Counted from the first letter of the stretch, positions 39,841 through 49,072 are shown. The stretch is 64,000 nt of DNA from Bacteroidales bacterium (GCA_016292015.1 JAEEZY010000031.1:1-64000), one strand, 5' to 3'. A program made the numbers and translations. The notes: generated by a model not told the origin, from the letters alone.

Positions 39841-41307
39841 ATGGAAAACATAGGTACTATTCAGAAAAGACAAGCAAAGCTAACTCATCTGCAGGCAGGA
39901 GAAATAAACGGGAAAATGCCGCCTCAGGCAATAGAGGTGGAGAAGAGCATGCTGGGGGCAGTAATGTTGGATCAAGACCTTCTTTTCAGATGTATGGACA
40001 ACTTTCACGAGGGTTTGTTCTACAAGTCTGAACACCAAGTGATATGCGAAGCTATACGCAGGTTGGCCAACAGCGCCCACGAGGTGGACATACTGACCGT
40101 GGTGGAGGAACTGCGACGCACAGGAAAGCTCGAGGCGGCTGGCGGTGCTTATTATATATCTCAACTGACTTCCAATGTGGTGTCGGGGGCGCACATCGAC
40201 GCTCACCTGAAGATTCTTACCGAGAAGTACATCCAGCGTGAGGTGATACGCTCCTCCACCGAAAGCATAAGGGAGGCATACGACGAGACTTGCGACGCAA
40301 TCGAGCTGATAGACAAGGCACAAAAGAGCCTGATGGAAGTGAGCGAGCAGAGTTTCAAGCGCGACAGCGTATCGCTTGACAGCATTATGTATGAAATGGA
40401 GAAAGCGCTGCTTGGCGACAACACCGAAAACTACAGTGTACCCTCGGGTTTCGTGGACCTCGACCGAATCACGTCGGGATTCCAACCGGGCACCTTGATA
40501 ATACTCGCGGCTCGCCCCGGTATGGGCAAGACGGCTTGCGGTTTAACGATGGCTCGAAACATGGCTATAGACATGAACCTGCCGGTGGCCTTCTTCTCCC
40601 TCGAGATGACCGCCGTCTAACTCACGGCGCGCCTCCTGTCTGCGGAAGCCATGATTCCCACCAACAAACTGAAGAAGCCTGGTTGTCTGAACATCAGCGA
40701 GAAACAACGCATGGTCGAAAAAATCTCATACCTGAGGAAGGCGCCCATTTATATCGACGACACAGCAGGACTTGACATCTATCAGTTGAGGGCAAAATGC
40801 AGAAGACTCAAGCAGAAATACGGTATTCGCATGGTATTTATTGACTATCTGCAACTGATGACGACCGTAGGCGACGCTAACAGAAACCGCAACCGCGAGC
40901 AGGAACTAGGCCTCGTGTCGAGACAACTGAAAGAGATGTCGAAAGAGCTGAACATACCCGTGCTGGCTATGGCGCAGTTCAACCGCAAGGCCGACGACCG
41001 TCCGATGGGCATCCCAATTCTTTCCGACCTTCGCGAGTCGGGCTCCCTCGAGCAGGATGCCGACATTGTCATTGCCATCCACCGCCTGTTCAAGTACGGA
41101 ATCGAATTTGACGACAGGGGCAACAGCACCGAAGACAGCGCAACGTTACGTATCCTGAAACACCGTTCGGGCGACACCGATGTCGTGAACGTCCGCTTCG
41201 AAGGCAGGTATGTGAAATTCTCCAACCTGACTCAGGTCGTGGACTCAAAGATAAACGAGGGAATACAAAACAACACCGATTTCGACAACGCCACTGGGCT
41301 CAAATAA
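39841..41307 (+). pseudogene. DnaB-type replicative helicase with an in-frame TAA
   Basis: 488 codons align with DnaB from end to end: N-terminal domain (PPQAIEVEKSMLGAVMLDQDLLF), Walker A ARPGMGKTA, FFSLEMTAV, Walker B MVFIDYLQLM, SDLRESGSLEQDADIV and the arginine-finger motif KHRSGDT. Codon 260 (40618-40620) is TAA where the family has Gln after FFSLEMxxV; a single C-to-T change explains it. Everything downstream remains open and conserved. The sequence is somewhat diverged from housekeeping Bacteroidales DnaB, so this is probably a second copy. As written, it would give only the N-terminal domain and Walker A. Confidence 0.85.
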
Positions 41308-41499
41308 GGCAAGACGAAGCCGTGAAAGATAGCCCAAAGAAGGAAATATTCCTCTAATTTTCAATTTAACCGACTACTAACCACTAACCATCAACCACCA
41401 AATTTCTAATTTCATAACTCATAATTCAAATTTCATACAATAACCCCATCATTTCGTACATCGGATCAAGAAATGCCTCAACATACGCTTGAGCGTTTG

Positions 41500-41507
41500 T
41501 ACCTTTG
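41500..41507 (+). promoter_or_regulatory. -7 element directly before the lipoprotein gene
   Basis: TACCTTTG ends 4 nt before the ATG at 41512, predicting a leaderless or nearly leaderless mRNA. Confidence 0.65.
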
Positions 41508-41511
41508 CAGC

Positions 41512-42528
41512 ATGAAACAGTTAACCCTTTTACTAGCTTTCGTCCTCTTGGCATCATGCCATACAAACAAGGGCAAAGATCCAGCCGCTCCTGCACACCG
41601 TGGCATCTATCACTGGAAGACCACCTACAACCCCTCGCAATGGGAGCGCGACTGGATGAAAGAACACAAAATAGACAGGCTCTATGTCAAGCTTTTCGAC
41701 GTGGAGCCAGGGGCGAAGCACGGCTACGACGATTGGTCGATGGTGCCGGTGGCAACGACGTCATTCCGTCAGAAACTGCCGAAAGAGCTTGACGTCGTGC
41801 CTGTCGTCTATATTACCGTCGAAGCCATCAGGGCGTTGGAGCAAAGCTCCGACTACAACCTCTCGTCGCGTTATGCAGAGATGATGGTGACTCGAATAGA
41901 GCGCATGATGGCTGAACACTGGGGCGGTACGCTGAAGGAGGTGCAGTTCGACTGTGACTGGACCTGGAACACGAGAGACGTGTATTTCTTGCTCTGCCAG
42001 AGAGTAAAGAGCATCCTGCACGAAAAAGGCATCAGACTCAGCGGCACCTTGAGGCTGCACCAGCTGTCGCAGGTGGGGTATGACTACGAGTCGGAAGATG
42101 ACGAAATCCCATTCGACCGCTCGCTGCTTATGTGCTACAACACTGGCCGGATAGGTGACGCCAACATCAAGAATTCAATACTCGACTTCAACGACGTGAC
42201 TCCCTATCTCAAGCGGTACAAGAAGGACTTCCTGCCTTGCTGCGATGTAGCCTACCCGGTGTATGGCTGGGGCGTGGCGTTTGACGAGGAGGGCTATTTC
42301 GTGAGGTTGATAAACTCGCACACACTTGCCGAAGGCAAGGCGTGGAAGGAGGCTCCAGTGAGACAGGCTGCCATACGTGAAGACTGGGGCGAGCCAGCGG
42401 ATATAGTCAAAACCCAAACAGCCCTCCCGATGCTGGACAACAAGCACACCACCATACTCTTTCACCTCGATTCGTTAAACCTCTCAAAATACAGCCATGA
42501 AGAAATTGAAACCTTTTATTCTCGCTAG
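41512..42528 (+). CDS. Lipoprotein with a predicted TIM-barrel-like domain
   Basis: 338 residues from the ATG at 41512, which begins the lipoprotein signal (LLLAFVLLASC); the frame is open upstream but the promoter excludes that part. The domain has a glycoside-hydrolase-like progression: HRGIYHWKTTYNPSQWE, RLYVKLFDVE, VVPVVYITVEAI, EVQFDCDWTWNTRDVYF, LSGTLRLHQLS, LLMCYNTG, VAYPVYGW. Asp/Glu residues at strand ends fit a TIM barrel, but I know no characterised member. It overlaps the next gene by 32 nt, a strong sign of joint function. Confidence 0.7.
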   Translation: MKQLTLLLAFVLLASCHTNKGKDPAAPAHRGIYHWKTTYNPSQWERDWMKEHKIDRLYVKLFDVEPGAKHGYDDWSMVPVATTSFRQKLPKELDVVPVVYITVEAIRALEQSSDYNLSSRYAEMMVTRIERMMAEHWGGTLKEVQFDCDWTWNTRDVYFLLCQRVKSILHEKGIRLSGTLRLHQLSQVGYDYESEDDEIPFDRSLLMCYNTGRIGDANIKNSILDFNDVTPYLKRYKKDFLPCCDVAYPVYGWGVAFDEEGYFVRLINSHTLAEGKAWKEAPVRQAAIREDWGEPADIVKTQTALPMLDNKHTTILFHLDSLNLSKYSHEEIETFYSR

Positions 42529-44764
42529 CCTGCTCACGCTGCCGCTGGGAGTGCTCGCATGCGGACCATTCGTTTTTACGGCATCGGACTACCGAATATA
42601 TAGGATTGTGCCTAATTCGTGGAGCCTGCCCACCATCGTGCACGATGATTTCGAGACAAAAAACATAATACTCTGGAGCCAGCAAACGGGATGCAAAGAC
42701 ACGGCGGATATAAGGAGGGCTGTGTATGAGGGCTCGCTGGCCGACTGGGAGGCCGTTTACCGCTACATGAAGGACGATGGCAACGAGCTGGGGCCGCTCA
42801 GTAAGAACAGGTTCGTGCGGGACCTTGTAAAGAAAAACGACATGCGTGCCGTAGAGGTGCTTTACGGCTCGAAACGATACGAAACGATACGCAACATGCA
42901 GCGGTCGCCGTGGTACTACGACAGCCATATCGAGACCGACGACAAGGTCGGCCTGATGGAGACGTACAGACTCATCGACAATGGCCGTCTGAACGACAAA
43001 CGCTATGGCGACCGATTCAAGTTTCTCGCCATGAAGTGTGCTTGGGCGTTGGGCGAAGACGCCACCGTACTGCTTATGTGGGAGAAGTTCCAGAAGTCGA
43101 TAAAGTTCAAGCCGATACGATACCAGGCAGAGGACTATGTGGCCCGAACCTTCGAGCGGATGGGTTTGCAGCGTCTCGCCGACTCAATCTACAGTAGCAA
43201 TTGCAATTACACAGAACTGTTGCCATACAATGCCTCCACACCTACCGCGCTGAAGATATTGTTGCAGCATGTTCCAAACTCTCTTGAGCTGACCTATCGG
43301 CTGCAGAAATACATTTCCTTCCTCGACCGGGAGCAGGCCTCTTCGTGGCCAGCAGATCCCGAGACCGCGAAGACCGACTCTGTGTTGGCCATAGCTCGCG
43401 GTGCTATAGTCAACCCCAAGGTGCACAACAAAACCCAATGGCGCTATGCGGCGGCCTGCATACTCGACTATCATGGCAAGCCTAAAGAAGCACTGTCCAT
43501 GCTGAAGGGCGCTGAAAACGGCGAATGCGACAAATTCATGCGCAATTCGGTACGCATTCTCAGGTTCTATTTACGCACCAAGACCGCTACAGTCAACGAC
43601 ATCTTTGAGCGGTGGGCCATAGGAGAGGTAAAATGGATGCATGACGAACTGAAGCAAGAGTGGAGGCAGTTGTCTGACGAGAAGAAGGATGAGATAAAAA
43701 AAACAGACGGTAGCCCTTGGGGAAAAATCGTCATGACAGACGACCTCTATTGCCAGGGTGCCCTATGCCGTATAGTGTTAGACGGCACTACGGGACTGGC
43801 GGCCAAGCTGGCCGCCGCGGGCCGGTCCGTCAGAGCCCTGCAGATTGCCAACATGACAGAGAACTGGATATTCGAACTGACAGACAATGATGTCTTGAAA
43901 AAAGTTCGCACCACGACCGACAGCACATACTGGGTTTATTTCACCGGGAGCGACGGTAAATACCACAGCGAATACATAAACACTCGAAGTGACACAGCAA
44001 TGCTCGACGGCCACGACTTCCACATCTGGTCCGAGAGGAAGAACTGGCACGACTACAACAACCCCATGTTCGAGCTTGCTGACCGCATGACAGCCTCAAC
44101 GCTTGAGCGTTACCGAGAAACGATGTTGCATCCTCAAAACAATATCGACCGATGGCTCAACTCCCACAGCTATACCGACCGCGACTACTGGGAAGACATT
44201 ATCGGCACTCACTATCTGCGAGAGCGCAACTACAAAGCCGCCGCCACTCACTTGAAAATGGTATCTCCGACCTATCAGCGTCGAATGAACCTGCGCTGCT
44301 GGCTCAACCCCTTCTCCATAGACCGAAGCAGCCCCAGCCTCGACAGCACCTGCTACAAACTGCACTTTGCCCTGCGTATGGATTCTCTCGAACAGGCCAT
44401 GCTCCATGAGCAGGACGCTGACGCTAGGGGCCTCGCAATGCTTGAATATTCCATCGGACTTCAAAACAGCTTCGGAAACTGCTGGTGGCTCACATCCTAT
44501 CAAAAGGGATGGAATCTCGCAAAACTGATTGACATAACGGAAACACCATACGCAAGACAGGCCGAATTAGCCAGCAATCACCTGCGCATCAAAGCCATCC
44601 ACACACTAAAGACTGACGAGGCCCGAGCGAGATACTATGCCCGAATCGGTCATTACAGAAAACTGCGCCTGCGCTATCCAAACAGCGAGACAGCACGACA
44701 ATATGCACTAGTCTGCGATGGAGGATGGATGTATTCCAAAAATCGGAAAATCAAAAAATCCTAA
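42497..44764 (+). CDS. Large exported helical-repeat protein of unknown function
   Basis: 755 residues. Signal peptide 1-21 (GVLACGP): the ACGPF motif directly after it is typical of a Bacteroidota family found next to genes like the preceding one. The body is alpha-helical with irregular TPR-like pairs (AMKCAWALGEDATVLLMWEKF, AACILDYHGKPKEALSMLKGAE, HYLRERNYKAAATHLKMVSP). The Cys at 22 could make it a lipoprotein. No enzymatic motif seen. The 32-nt overlap with the TIM-barrel-like lipoprotein gene suggests they work as a pair on the cell surface. Confidence 0.7.
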   Translation: MKKLKPFILASLLTLPLGVLACGPFVFTASDYRIYRIVPNSWSLPTIVHDDFETKNIILWSQQTGCKDTADIRRAVYEGSLADWEAVYRYMKDDGNELGPLSKNRFVRDLVKKNDMRAVEVLYGSKRYETIRNMQRSPWYYDSHIETDDKVGLMETYRLIDNGRLNDKRYGDRFKFLAMKCAWALGEDATVLLMWEKFQKSIKFKPIRYQAEDYVARTFERMGLQRLADSIYSSNCNYTELLPYNASTPTALKILLQHVPNSLELTYRLQKYISFLDREQASSWPADPETAKTDSVLAIARGAIVNPKVHNKTQWRYAAACILDYHGKPKEALSMLKGAENGECDKFMRNSVRILRFYLRTKTATVNDIFERWAIGEVKWMHDELKQEWRQLSDEKKDEIKKTDGSPWGKIVMTDDLYCQGALCRIVLDGTTGLAAKLAAAGRSVRALQIANMTENWIFELTDNDVLKKVRTTTDSTYWVYFTGSDGKYHSEYINTRSDTAMLDGHDFHIWSERKNWHDYNNPMFELADRMTASTLERYRETMLHPQNNIDRWLNSHSYTDRDYWEDIIGTHYLRERNYKAAATHLKMVSPTYQRRMNLRCWLNPFSIDRSSPSLDSTCYKLHFALRMDSLEQAMLHEQDADARGLAMLEYSIGLQNSFGNCWWLTSYQKGWNLAKLIDITETPYARQAELASNHLRIKAIHTLKTDEARARYYARIGHYRKLRLRYPNSETARQYALVCDGGWMYSKNRKIKKS

Positions 44765-44800
44765 CTACTAACCATTTACCGCCAAGAAACGAAAAAAAAA

Positions 44801-44831
44801 TTTGTCGAATAAAAAAAAGTGTGTACCTTTG
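44801..44831 (+). promoter_or_regulatory. Consensus promoter of tRNA-Gln
   Basis: TTTG (44801-44804), exactly 19 nt, then TACCTTTG (44824-44831). This is the cleanest sigma-ABfr promoter in the window and supports the spacing rule used for others. Confidence 0.85.
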
Positions 44832-44859
44832 CAACCGCTTTCGAGAGAAAGAGAAAGTT

Positions 44860-44930
44860 TGTCCAATGGTGTAATGGTAGCACATCTGACTCTGGATCAG
44901 CCAGTCTAGGTTCGAGTCCTGGTTGGACAA
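44860..44930 (+). tRNA. tRNA-Gln (anticodon CUG)
   Basis: Cloverleaf seen directly: acceptor arm TGTCCAA / TTGGACA, D arm with GGTAGC, anticodon loop CTCTGGA giving CUG, and TpsiC loop GGTTCGAGTCC. CCA is not encoded. It has its own promoter and terminator. Confidence 0.95.
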
Positions 44931-44934
44931 CAAG

Positions 44935-44964
44935 AAAGGGCAAATCTTATGATTTGCCCTTTTC
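44935..44964 (+). terminator. Terminator after tRNA-Gln
   Basis: 12-bp stem AAAGGGCAAATC / GATTTGCCCTTT with a TTAT loop and T tail, 4 nt after the tRNA. Confidence 0.9.
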
Positions 44965-46564
44965 TCATTCAATTCCGAAAATCCGAATATCGGAAATCCT
45001 TAATTCCAAATACCAGAAAATCCAACCATCCAAAAAGACGACCATCCAACCATCCAAAAAGACATACATCGCCATCGACCTCAAGTCCTTCTACGCCTCC
45101 GTCGAGTGTGTCGAGCGGGGTTTGAACCCATTGAATACCAACCTCGTCGTCGCCGACCCCAGCAGGACCGACAAGACCATCTGTCTCGCCGTATCACCGT
45201 CGCTGAAAGCCTACGGCATAGGCGGCAGGGCTCGCCTGTTCCAGGTTGTACAACGAATGGGCCAGGTCAACAGCGAGCGATGGATGGCTGCAGGTGGGCG
45301 ATACACTGGCAAGTCGTACTTCGACGACGAACTGAAAGCACATCCCGACTGGCAGGTCGACTACATCGTGGCACCCCCTCGCATGGGTCATTACATAACC
45401 GTGAGCACGAAGATTTACGAGACCTATCTGAAATACATAGCCCCTGAAGACATACACGTCTATAGCATCGACGAGGTGTTCATCGATGCCTCCAACTACC
45501 TCGACACTTACAAGACAACGGCACGCCAGCTGGCGATGACCATGATCCGCGACGTGCTAGCATCAACGGGCATAACTGCCACAGCCGGCATCGGAACGAA
45601 CATGTACCTCTGCAAGGTCGCGATGGACATCGTGGCAAAGCACATGCCCGCTGACAACGACGGAGTCCGCATAGCGGAACTCGACGAGATCTGCTACCGG
45701 CGGTTGCTGTGGAACCACCGCCCGCTAACCGATTTCTGGCGTGTAGGTCACGGCATCGCAACCCGGCTGGCCGAGCACGGCATCGACACAATGGGCAAAA
45801 TAGCACGCACTTCCATAGAAAACGAGGATTTGCTCTACAGACTGTTTGGTGTGAACGCCGAACTCCTGATAGACCACGCTTGGGGTTGGGAACCATGCAC
45901 GATGGAGATGGTCAAGCGCTACCGTCCAACCTCCAATTCTCTATCCAGCGGGCAAGTATTGCAGGAGCCTTATTCCTGGGACAGCGCTCGAATTGTGGTT
46001 CACGAGATGGCTGATGCCATTGCACTCGACCTGGTAGCACGGCGCATGGTTACCGACCAGCTGACACTTACAATAGGCTACGACGTCGAAAGTCTGCGCG
46101 ACCCCGCAAGAAGAAGCCTGTATATCGGCCCTGTGGTGAAAGACCTCTATGGAAGGTCCGTGCCAAAACACTCGCATGGCACGGCGAACCTCGAAAGTCC
46201 GTCATCCTCGGAGAAGACCATATCCGAGGCGGTACTTGGGCTGTACGACAACATAACAAACCGAAACCTTCTCATCAGACGAATAAACATCACGACCAAC
46301 CATGTTGTGACCGAGGGAAAAAACGCCAGCCGTCTGTCACTGGTTAGCAGCCAGTTGGATTTATTTGAAGACCACGAAGCCGTAGAACGAGAACAGGCAG
46401 CCAAGCGAAAGGCATTGGAAAAGGAGCGTCGACTACAAGAGGCCAAGTTGGCGATCAAACAACGATTTGGCAAGAACGCCATACTCAAAGGTCTTAATTT
46501 CGAAGAGGGTGCGACGGCAAGGGACCGCAACAGACAAATCGGAGGGCACAGGGATGATGAGTAA
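44954..46564 (+). CDS. Y-family DNA polymerase (DinB/UmuC type), start codon unclear
   Basis: Lesion-bypass polymerase. The palm motifs are intact: YIAIDLKSFYASVEC (catalytic Asp, coding from about 45064) and VYSIDEVFIDAS (catalytic Asp-Glu). The finger, thumb (TAGIGTNMYLCKVA; helix-hairpin-helix region) and little-finger domains follow, ending in AILKGLNFEEGATARDRNRQIGGH as in Bacteroidota UmuC/DinB-like proteins. There is no ATG or GTG between the tRNA terminator and the catalytic core; the only candidate is a TTG at 44954 inside the terminator's 3' arm. Followed by a YolD-like gene, its usual partner. Confidence 0.85.
   Translation: MPFSHSIPKIRISEILNSKYQKIQPSKKTTIQPSKKTYIAIDLKSFYASVECVERGLNPLNTNLVVADPSRTDKTICLAVSPSLKAYGIGGRARLFQVVQRMGQVNSERWMAAGGRYTGKSYFDDELKAHPDWQVDYIVAPPRMGHYITVSTKIYETYLKYIAPEDIHVYSIDEVFIDASNYLDTYKTTARQLAMTMIRDVLASTGITATAGIGTNMYLCKVAMDIVAKHMPADNDGVRIAELDEICYRRLLWNHRPLTDFWRVGHGIATRLAEHGIDTMGKIARTSIENEDLLYRLFGVNAELLIDHAWGWEPCTMEMVKRYRPTSNSLSSGQVLQEPYSWDSARIVVHEMADAIALDLVARRMVTDQLTLTIGYDVESLRDPARRSLYIGPVVKDLYGRSVPKHSHGTANLESPSSSEKTISEAVLGLYDNITNRNLLIRRINITTNHVVTEGKNASRLSLVSSQLDLFEDHEAVEREQAAKRKALEKERRLQEAKLAIKQRFGKNAILKGLNFEEGATARDRNRQIGGHRDDE
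45020..45063. repeat. 24-nt tandem duplication at the polymerase 5' end
   Basis: ATCCAACCATCCAAAAAGAC occurs at 45020-45039 and 45044-45063. It lies exactly where the start codon should be. Confidence 0.9.
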
Positions 46565-46676
46565 TTGTGAATTCAAACCAGCCACCAACCACAAAATCCA
46601 AAATTCATCCCCTCTATCCTCGGAATCCTCCAAATTCAAAATTCAAACTGACCACAGACCTCTAATTTAATTAGTG

Positions 46677-47078
46677 ATGGATAATTACGATGACATAATC
46701 AACTTGCCGCATCATGTATCCCATAGTCACCCTAGGATGCCCATGATTGACAGGGCTGGGCAATTTGCCCCTTTTGCCACCCTCACGGGATATGACAGCG
46801 CCATAGGCGAAGCCGCTCGACTGACCGACCAATTCACCGAGCTCTCGGAATACGACAAATCAAAGCTCGACGCCACTTTAGCGGAGCTCCTGCTATCAAT
46901 CAACGATCATCCGTCGGTAGTGGTGCATTTTTTCAAACCCGACAAAAGAAAATCAGGAGGCGACTACATGACCTTGACGGCACAGTTAAAGGCGATAGAC
47001 ACAGTGAATCGCATACTCACACTCGCCGATGGAACGAATATAGAGTTCGATGCCATCGCCAAAATCCGGAAAACCTGA
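46677..47078 (+). CDS. YolD-like protein
   Basis: 133 residues from the ATG at 46677 (a GTG just before it is also possible). It matches YolD-like proteins: DIINLPHHVSHSHPRMPMIDRAGQFAPFATLTGYDSAIGEAARLT. This family is found next to Y-family polymerase genes in Firmicutes and Bacteroidota and is thought to be a polymerase-associated accessory factor. It begins 112 nt after the polymerase gene, same strand. Confidence 0.88.
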   Translation: MDNYDDIINLPHHVSHSHPRMPMIDRAGQFAPFATLTGYDSAIGEAARLTDQFTELSEYDKSKLDATLAELLLSINDHPSVVVHFFKPDKRKSGGDYMTLTAQLKAIDTVNRILTLADGTNIEFDAIAKIRKT

Positions 47079-47113
47079 AACCCGGAAATATATAAATCCA
47101 GAAATCTTTTACA

Positions 47114-48397
47114 TCAGAGCCTGCCGTCGATGACGTCTCTGGGCAGGATGCCCTTCACGTCGTAGATGACACCGCCACCTTTCACCAGCGAGCGCACATC
47201 CATTTCGAGGAATTCGTTGTGGGCGACAGCCAGTATGACTGCATCGTAATTCGACTGCTTGATTACCTGACTGCCAGATCGCGTAACCTCCACACCATAC
47301 TCATGCAAGACATGCTCCGGATCGGCCCATGGGTCGTAGATTGCGATATTGGGAGTATATTCCCTGAGGGTATGGTAGATGTCCACCACTTTGGTATTGC
47401 GGATGTCGGGGCAGTTTTCTTTGAAAGTAACGCCAAGTATCAGTATTTTTGAGTCTTTGACCAAGACACCCTTTTTGTTCATCAGCTTGATGGTCTGGTT
47501 TGCGACGTAGGCTCCCATGCCGTCGTTGAGACGACGGGCGTTGCTCATGACTCGAGGCAGGACACCATAGACCTGAGCCTTCTGGATGAGGTAGTAGGGA
47601 TCCACCGAAATGCAGTGTCCTCCCACTAGACCAGGGCTGAGCTTTATGAAGTTCCACTTTGACGAAGCTGCCTCGATGACGTCGTGGGTGTCGATACCCA
47701 TGGCGTTGAAAATCTTGGCGAGTTCGTTCATAAAAGCGATATTGACATCGCGCTGCGAGTTTTCGATTATCTTAGACGCCTCAGCCACCTTGATAGAGGG
47801 AGCCTTATGCGTGCCGTTGACCAGCACAGAGTTGTAAACGGAATCGACAACGTCAGCCACCTCAGGCGTACTTCCAGAGGTAACTTTCTTGATTTTCTCA
47901 ACCGTGTGGGACTTGTCGCCAGGATTTATTCGTTCCGGGCTGTAGCCTGCGAAGAAGTCGATGTTGAACTTCAACCCACTCACACGTTCAACGACGGGAA
48001 GACACTCCTCCTCCGTGACACCGGGATAAACGGTTGACTCATATACCACAATGTCGCCTTTAGAGATGACCTTGCCAACCGTTTCACTGGCTGACCAAAG
48101 GGGGTTGAGGTCAGGACGGTTGTTCTCATCTACCGGAGTGGGGACAGCAACCACATAAAAGTTGCAGCAGCGTATGTCGTCAATGTTGGAAGAACAGCGG
48201 AAGCCGTGGTTATTGATGGCGTCGGCGAGCAAATCGTCCGAGACTTCGAGTGTCGCGTCGTGCCCACCCATCAGAGCCTCGACTCGGGACGGATTCATAT
48301 CAAAGCCTACGGTAGGATATTTGGTGGAGAAAAGACGAGCCAGCGGGAGACCGACATAACCCAGGCCAATCACAGCAATTCGAATGTTTTCAAGCAT
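47114..48397 (-). CDS. Nucleotide-sugar 6-dehydrogenase (TviB/WbpO type)
   Basis: 427 residues. NAD-dependent oxidation of a UDP-sugar (UDP-GlcNAc, UDP-GalNAc or UDP-Glc) to the uronic acid for surface polysaccharide. Rossmann motif GLGYVGLPLARLF, STVYPGVTEEECLP, the central GDKSHTVEKIKKVTSG, catalytic Cys in GLVGGHCISVDPYYL, and the C-terminal UDP-binding ILGVTFKENCPDIRNTK. The overall pattern fits the TviB/WbpA group more than UDP-glucose dehydrogenase. It follows the UpxY-type gene by 15 nt, the head of a polysaccharide locus. Confidence 0.93.
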   Translation of the reverse strand: MLENIRIAVIGLGYVGLPLARLFSTKYPTVGFDMNPSRVEALMGGHDATLEVSDDLLADAINNHGFRCSSNIDDIRCCNFYVVAVPTPVDENNRPDLNPLWSASETVGKVISKGDIVVYESTVYPGVTEEECLPVVERVSGLKFNIDFFAGYSPERINPGDKSHTVEKIKKVTSGSTPEVADVVDSVYNSVLVNGTHKAPSIKVAEASKIIENSQRDVNIAFMNELAKIFNAMGIDTHDVIEAASSKWNFIKLSPGLVGGHCISVDPYYLIQKAQVYGVLPRVMSNARRLNDGMGAYVANQTIKLMNKKGVLVKDSKILILGVTFKENCPDIRNTKVVDIYHTLREYTPNIAIYDPWADPEHVLHEYGVEVTRSGSQVIKQSNYDAVILAVAHNEFLEMDVRSLVKGGGVIYDVKGILPRDVIDGRL

Positions 48398-48412
48398 ATA
48401 CTTAGCATTTAT

Positions 48413-48973
48413 TTAGATATTCGGATTTCCGGATATCCGATTTTCCTGATATCCAGATTTCTTTTGAATCAATGGTTTCAGAAGGAGACGGTCGATGGTG
48501 GTCACAAGAGAGAGGCCAATAGCATCAATACGGACAGCGAAGTTGCCGTCCTTACATTCGGAGACAAGGAGTCCTTGCAAGCCGGCAAAAGGACCATCGT
48601 CAATACGAACCCAAGCCCCCTTGTGCAACGCCGAAGAAGACTGGACAGTGAGCTGCAAGTCTGCATCGACCAAACGGCGGACGGCATCAATCTGACCTTC
48701 AGGAATGGTTGCAACCTCACCACCGAACGAGATTATAGAACAGACTCCCTGTAGTTTGCGGACCTTGTCAACATCAGTATTTTTGATTCTCACAAAGACG
48801 TATGACCTGAGAAGTGGCTCTTCGACCAGTTTGTAGCGGTCGCTCCACTTGTGGCGACGCTTGACTATGGGGAGGTAGTGCTCCAAGCCCGACTGCGACA
48901 AGAGGTCCGCTACTCGCTTTTCGGCACGCGAGCGGGTGTATATAGCGACCCATTGAGGACTGTTGGTAAGCAT
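48413..48973 (-). CDS. UpxY-family transcription antiterminator (NusG-like)
   Basis: 186 residues from the ATG at 48973, which begins the NusG N-terminal domain (QWVAIYTRSRAEKRVADLLSQSGLEHYLP); an upstream in-frame ATG would add 18 residues. A KOW-like region follows (KGAWVRIDDGPFAGLQGLLVSECK). In Bacteroides such proteins are the first gene of capsule operons and prevent early termination in their own leader. Here the predicted leader is about 100 nt long and the operon has only one further gene. Confidence 0.9.
   Translation of the reverse strand: MLTNSPQWVAIYTRSRAEKRVADLLSQSGLEHYLPIVKRRHKWSDRYKLVEEPLLRSYVFVRIKNTDVDKVRKLQGVCSIISFGGEVATIPEGQIDAVRRLVDADLQLTVQSSSALHKGAWVRIDDGPFAGLQGLLVSECKDGNFAVRIDAIGLSLVTTIDRLLLKPLIQKKSGYQENRISGNPNI
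48414..48470. repeat. 8-nt period repeat (CGGATTTC type) at the 3' end of the UpxY gene
   Basis: Octamers CGGATTTC, CGGATATC, CGATTTTC, CTGATATC, CAGATTTC. They encode the C-terminal tail of the UpxY-type protein. Similar TCCGG/ATCC tracts occur at 44976-45020, 47072-47108, 51723-51745 and 52797-52845. Confidence 0.6.
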
Positions 48974-49072
48974 AGGAGACTGTATTTGAATTGCGAAAGG
49001 AGAATTGTGAAAGAAGTAAAGATACAAACTATCAAAAAGAACACGGGATTTTTCTGTTCCAATTCAAGCGCA

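Noticed and set aside
40618..40620. TAA reassigned to glutamine (alternative code)
   Set aside because: Many intact genes here end in TAA at the expected place, so the codon works as a stop.
44819..44953. Reading the tRNA-Gln gene as the N-terminus of the Y-family polymerase
   Set aside because: The GTG at 44819 lies upstream of the consensus promoter, and the region folds as a tRNA with its own terminator.
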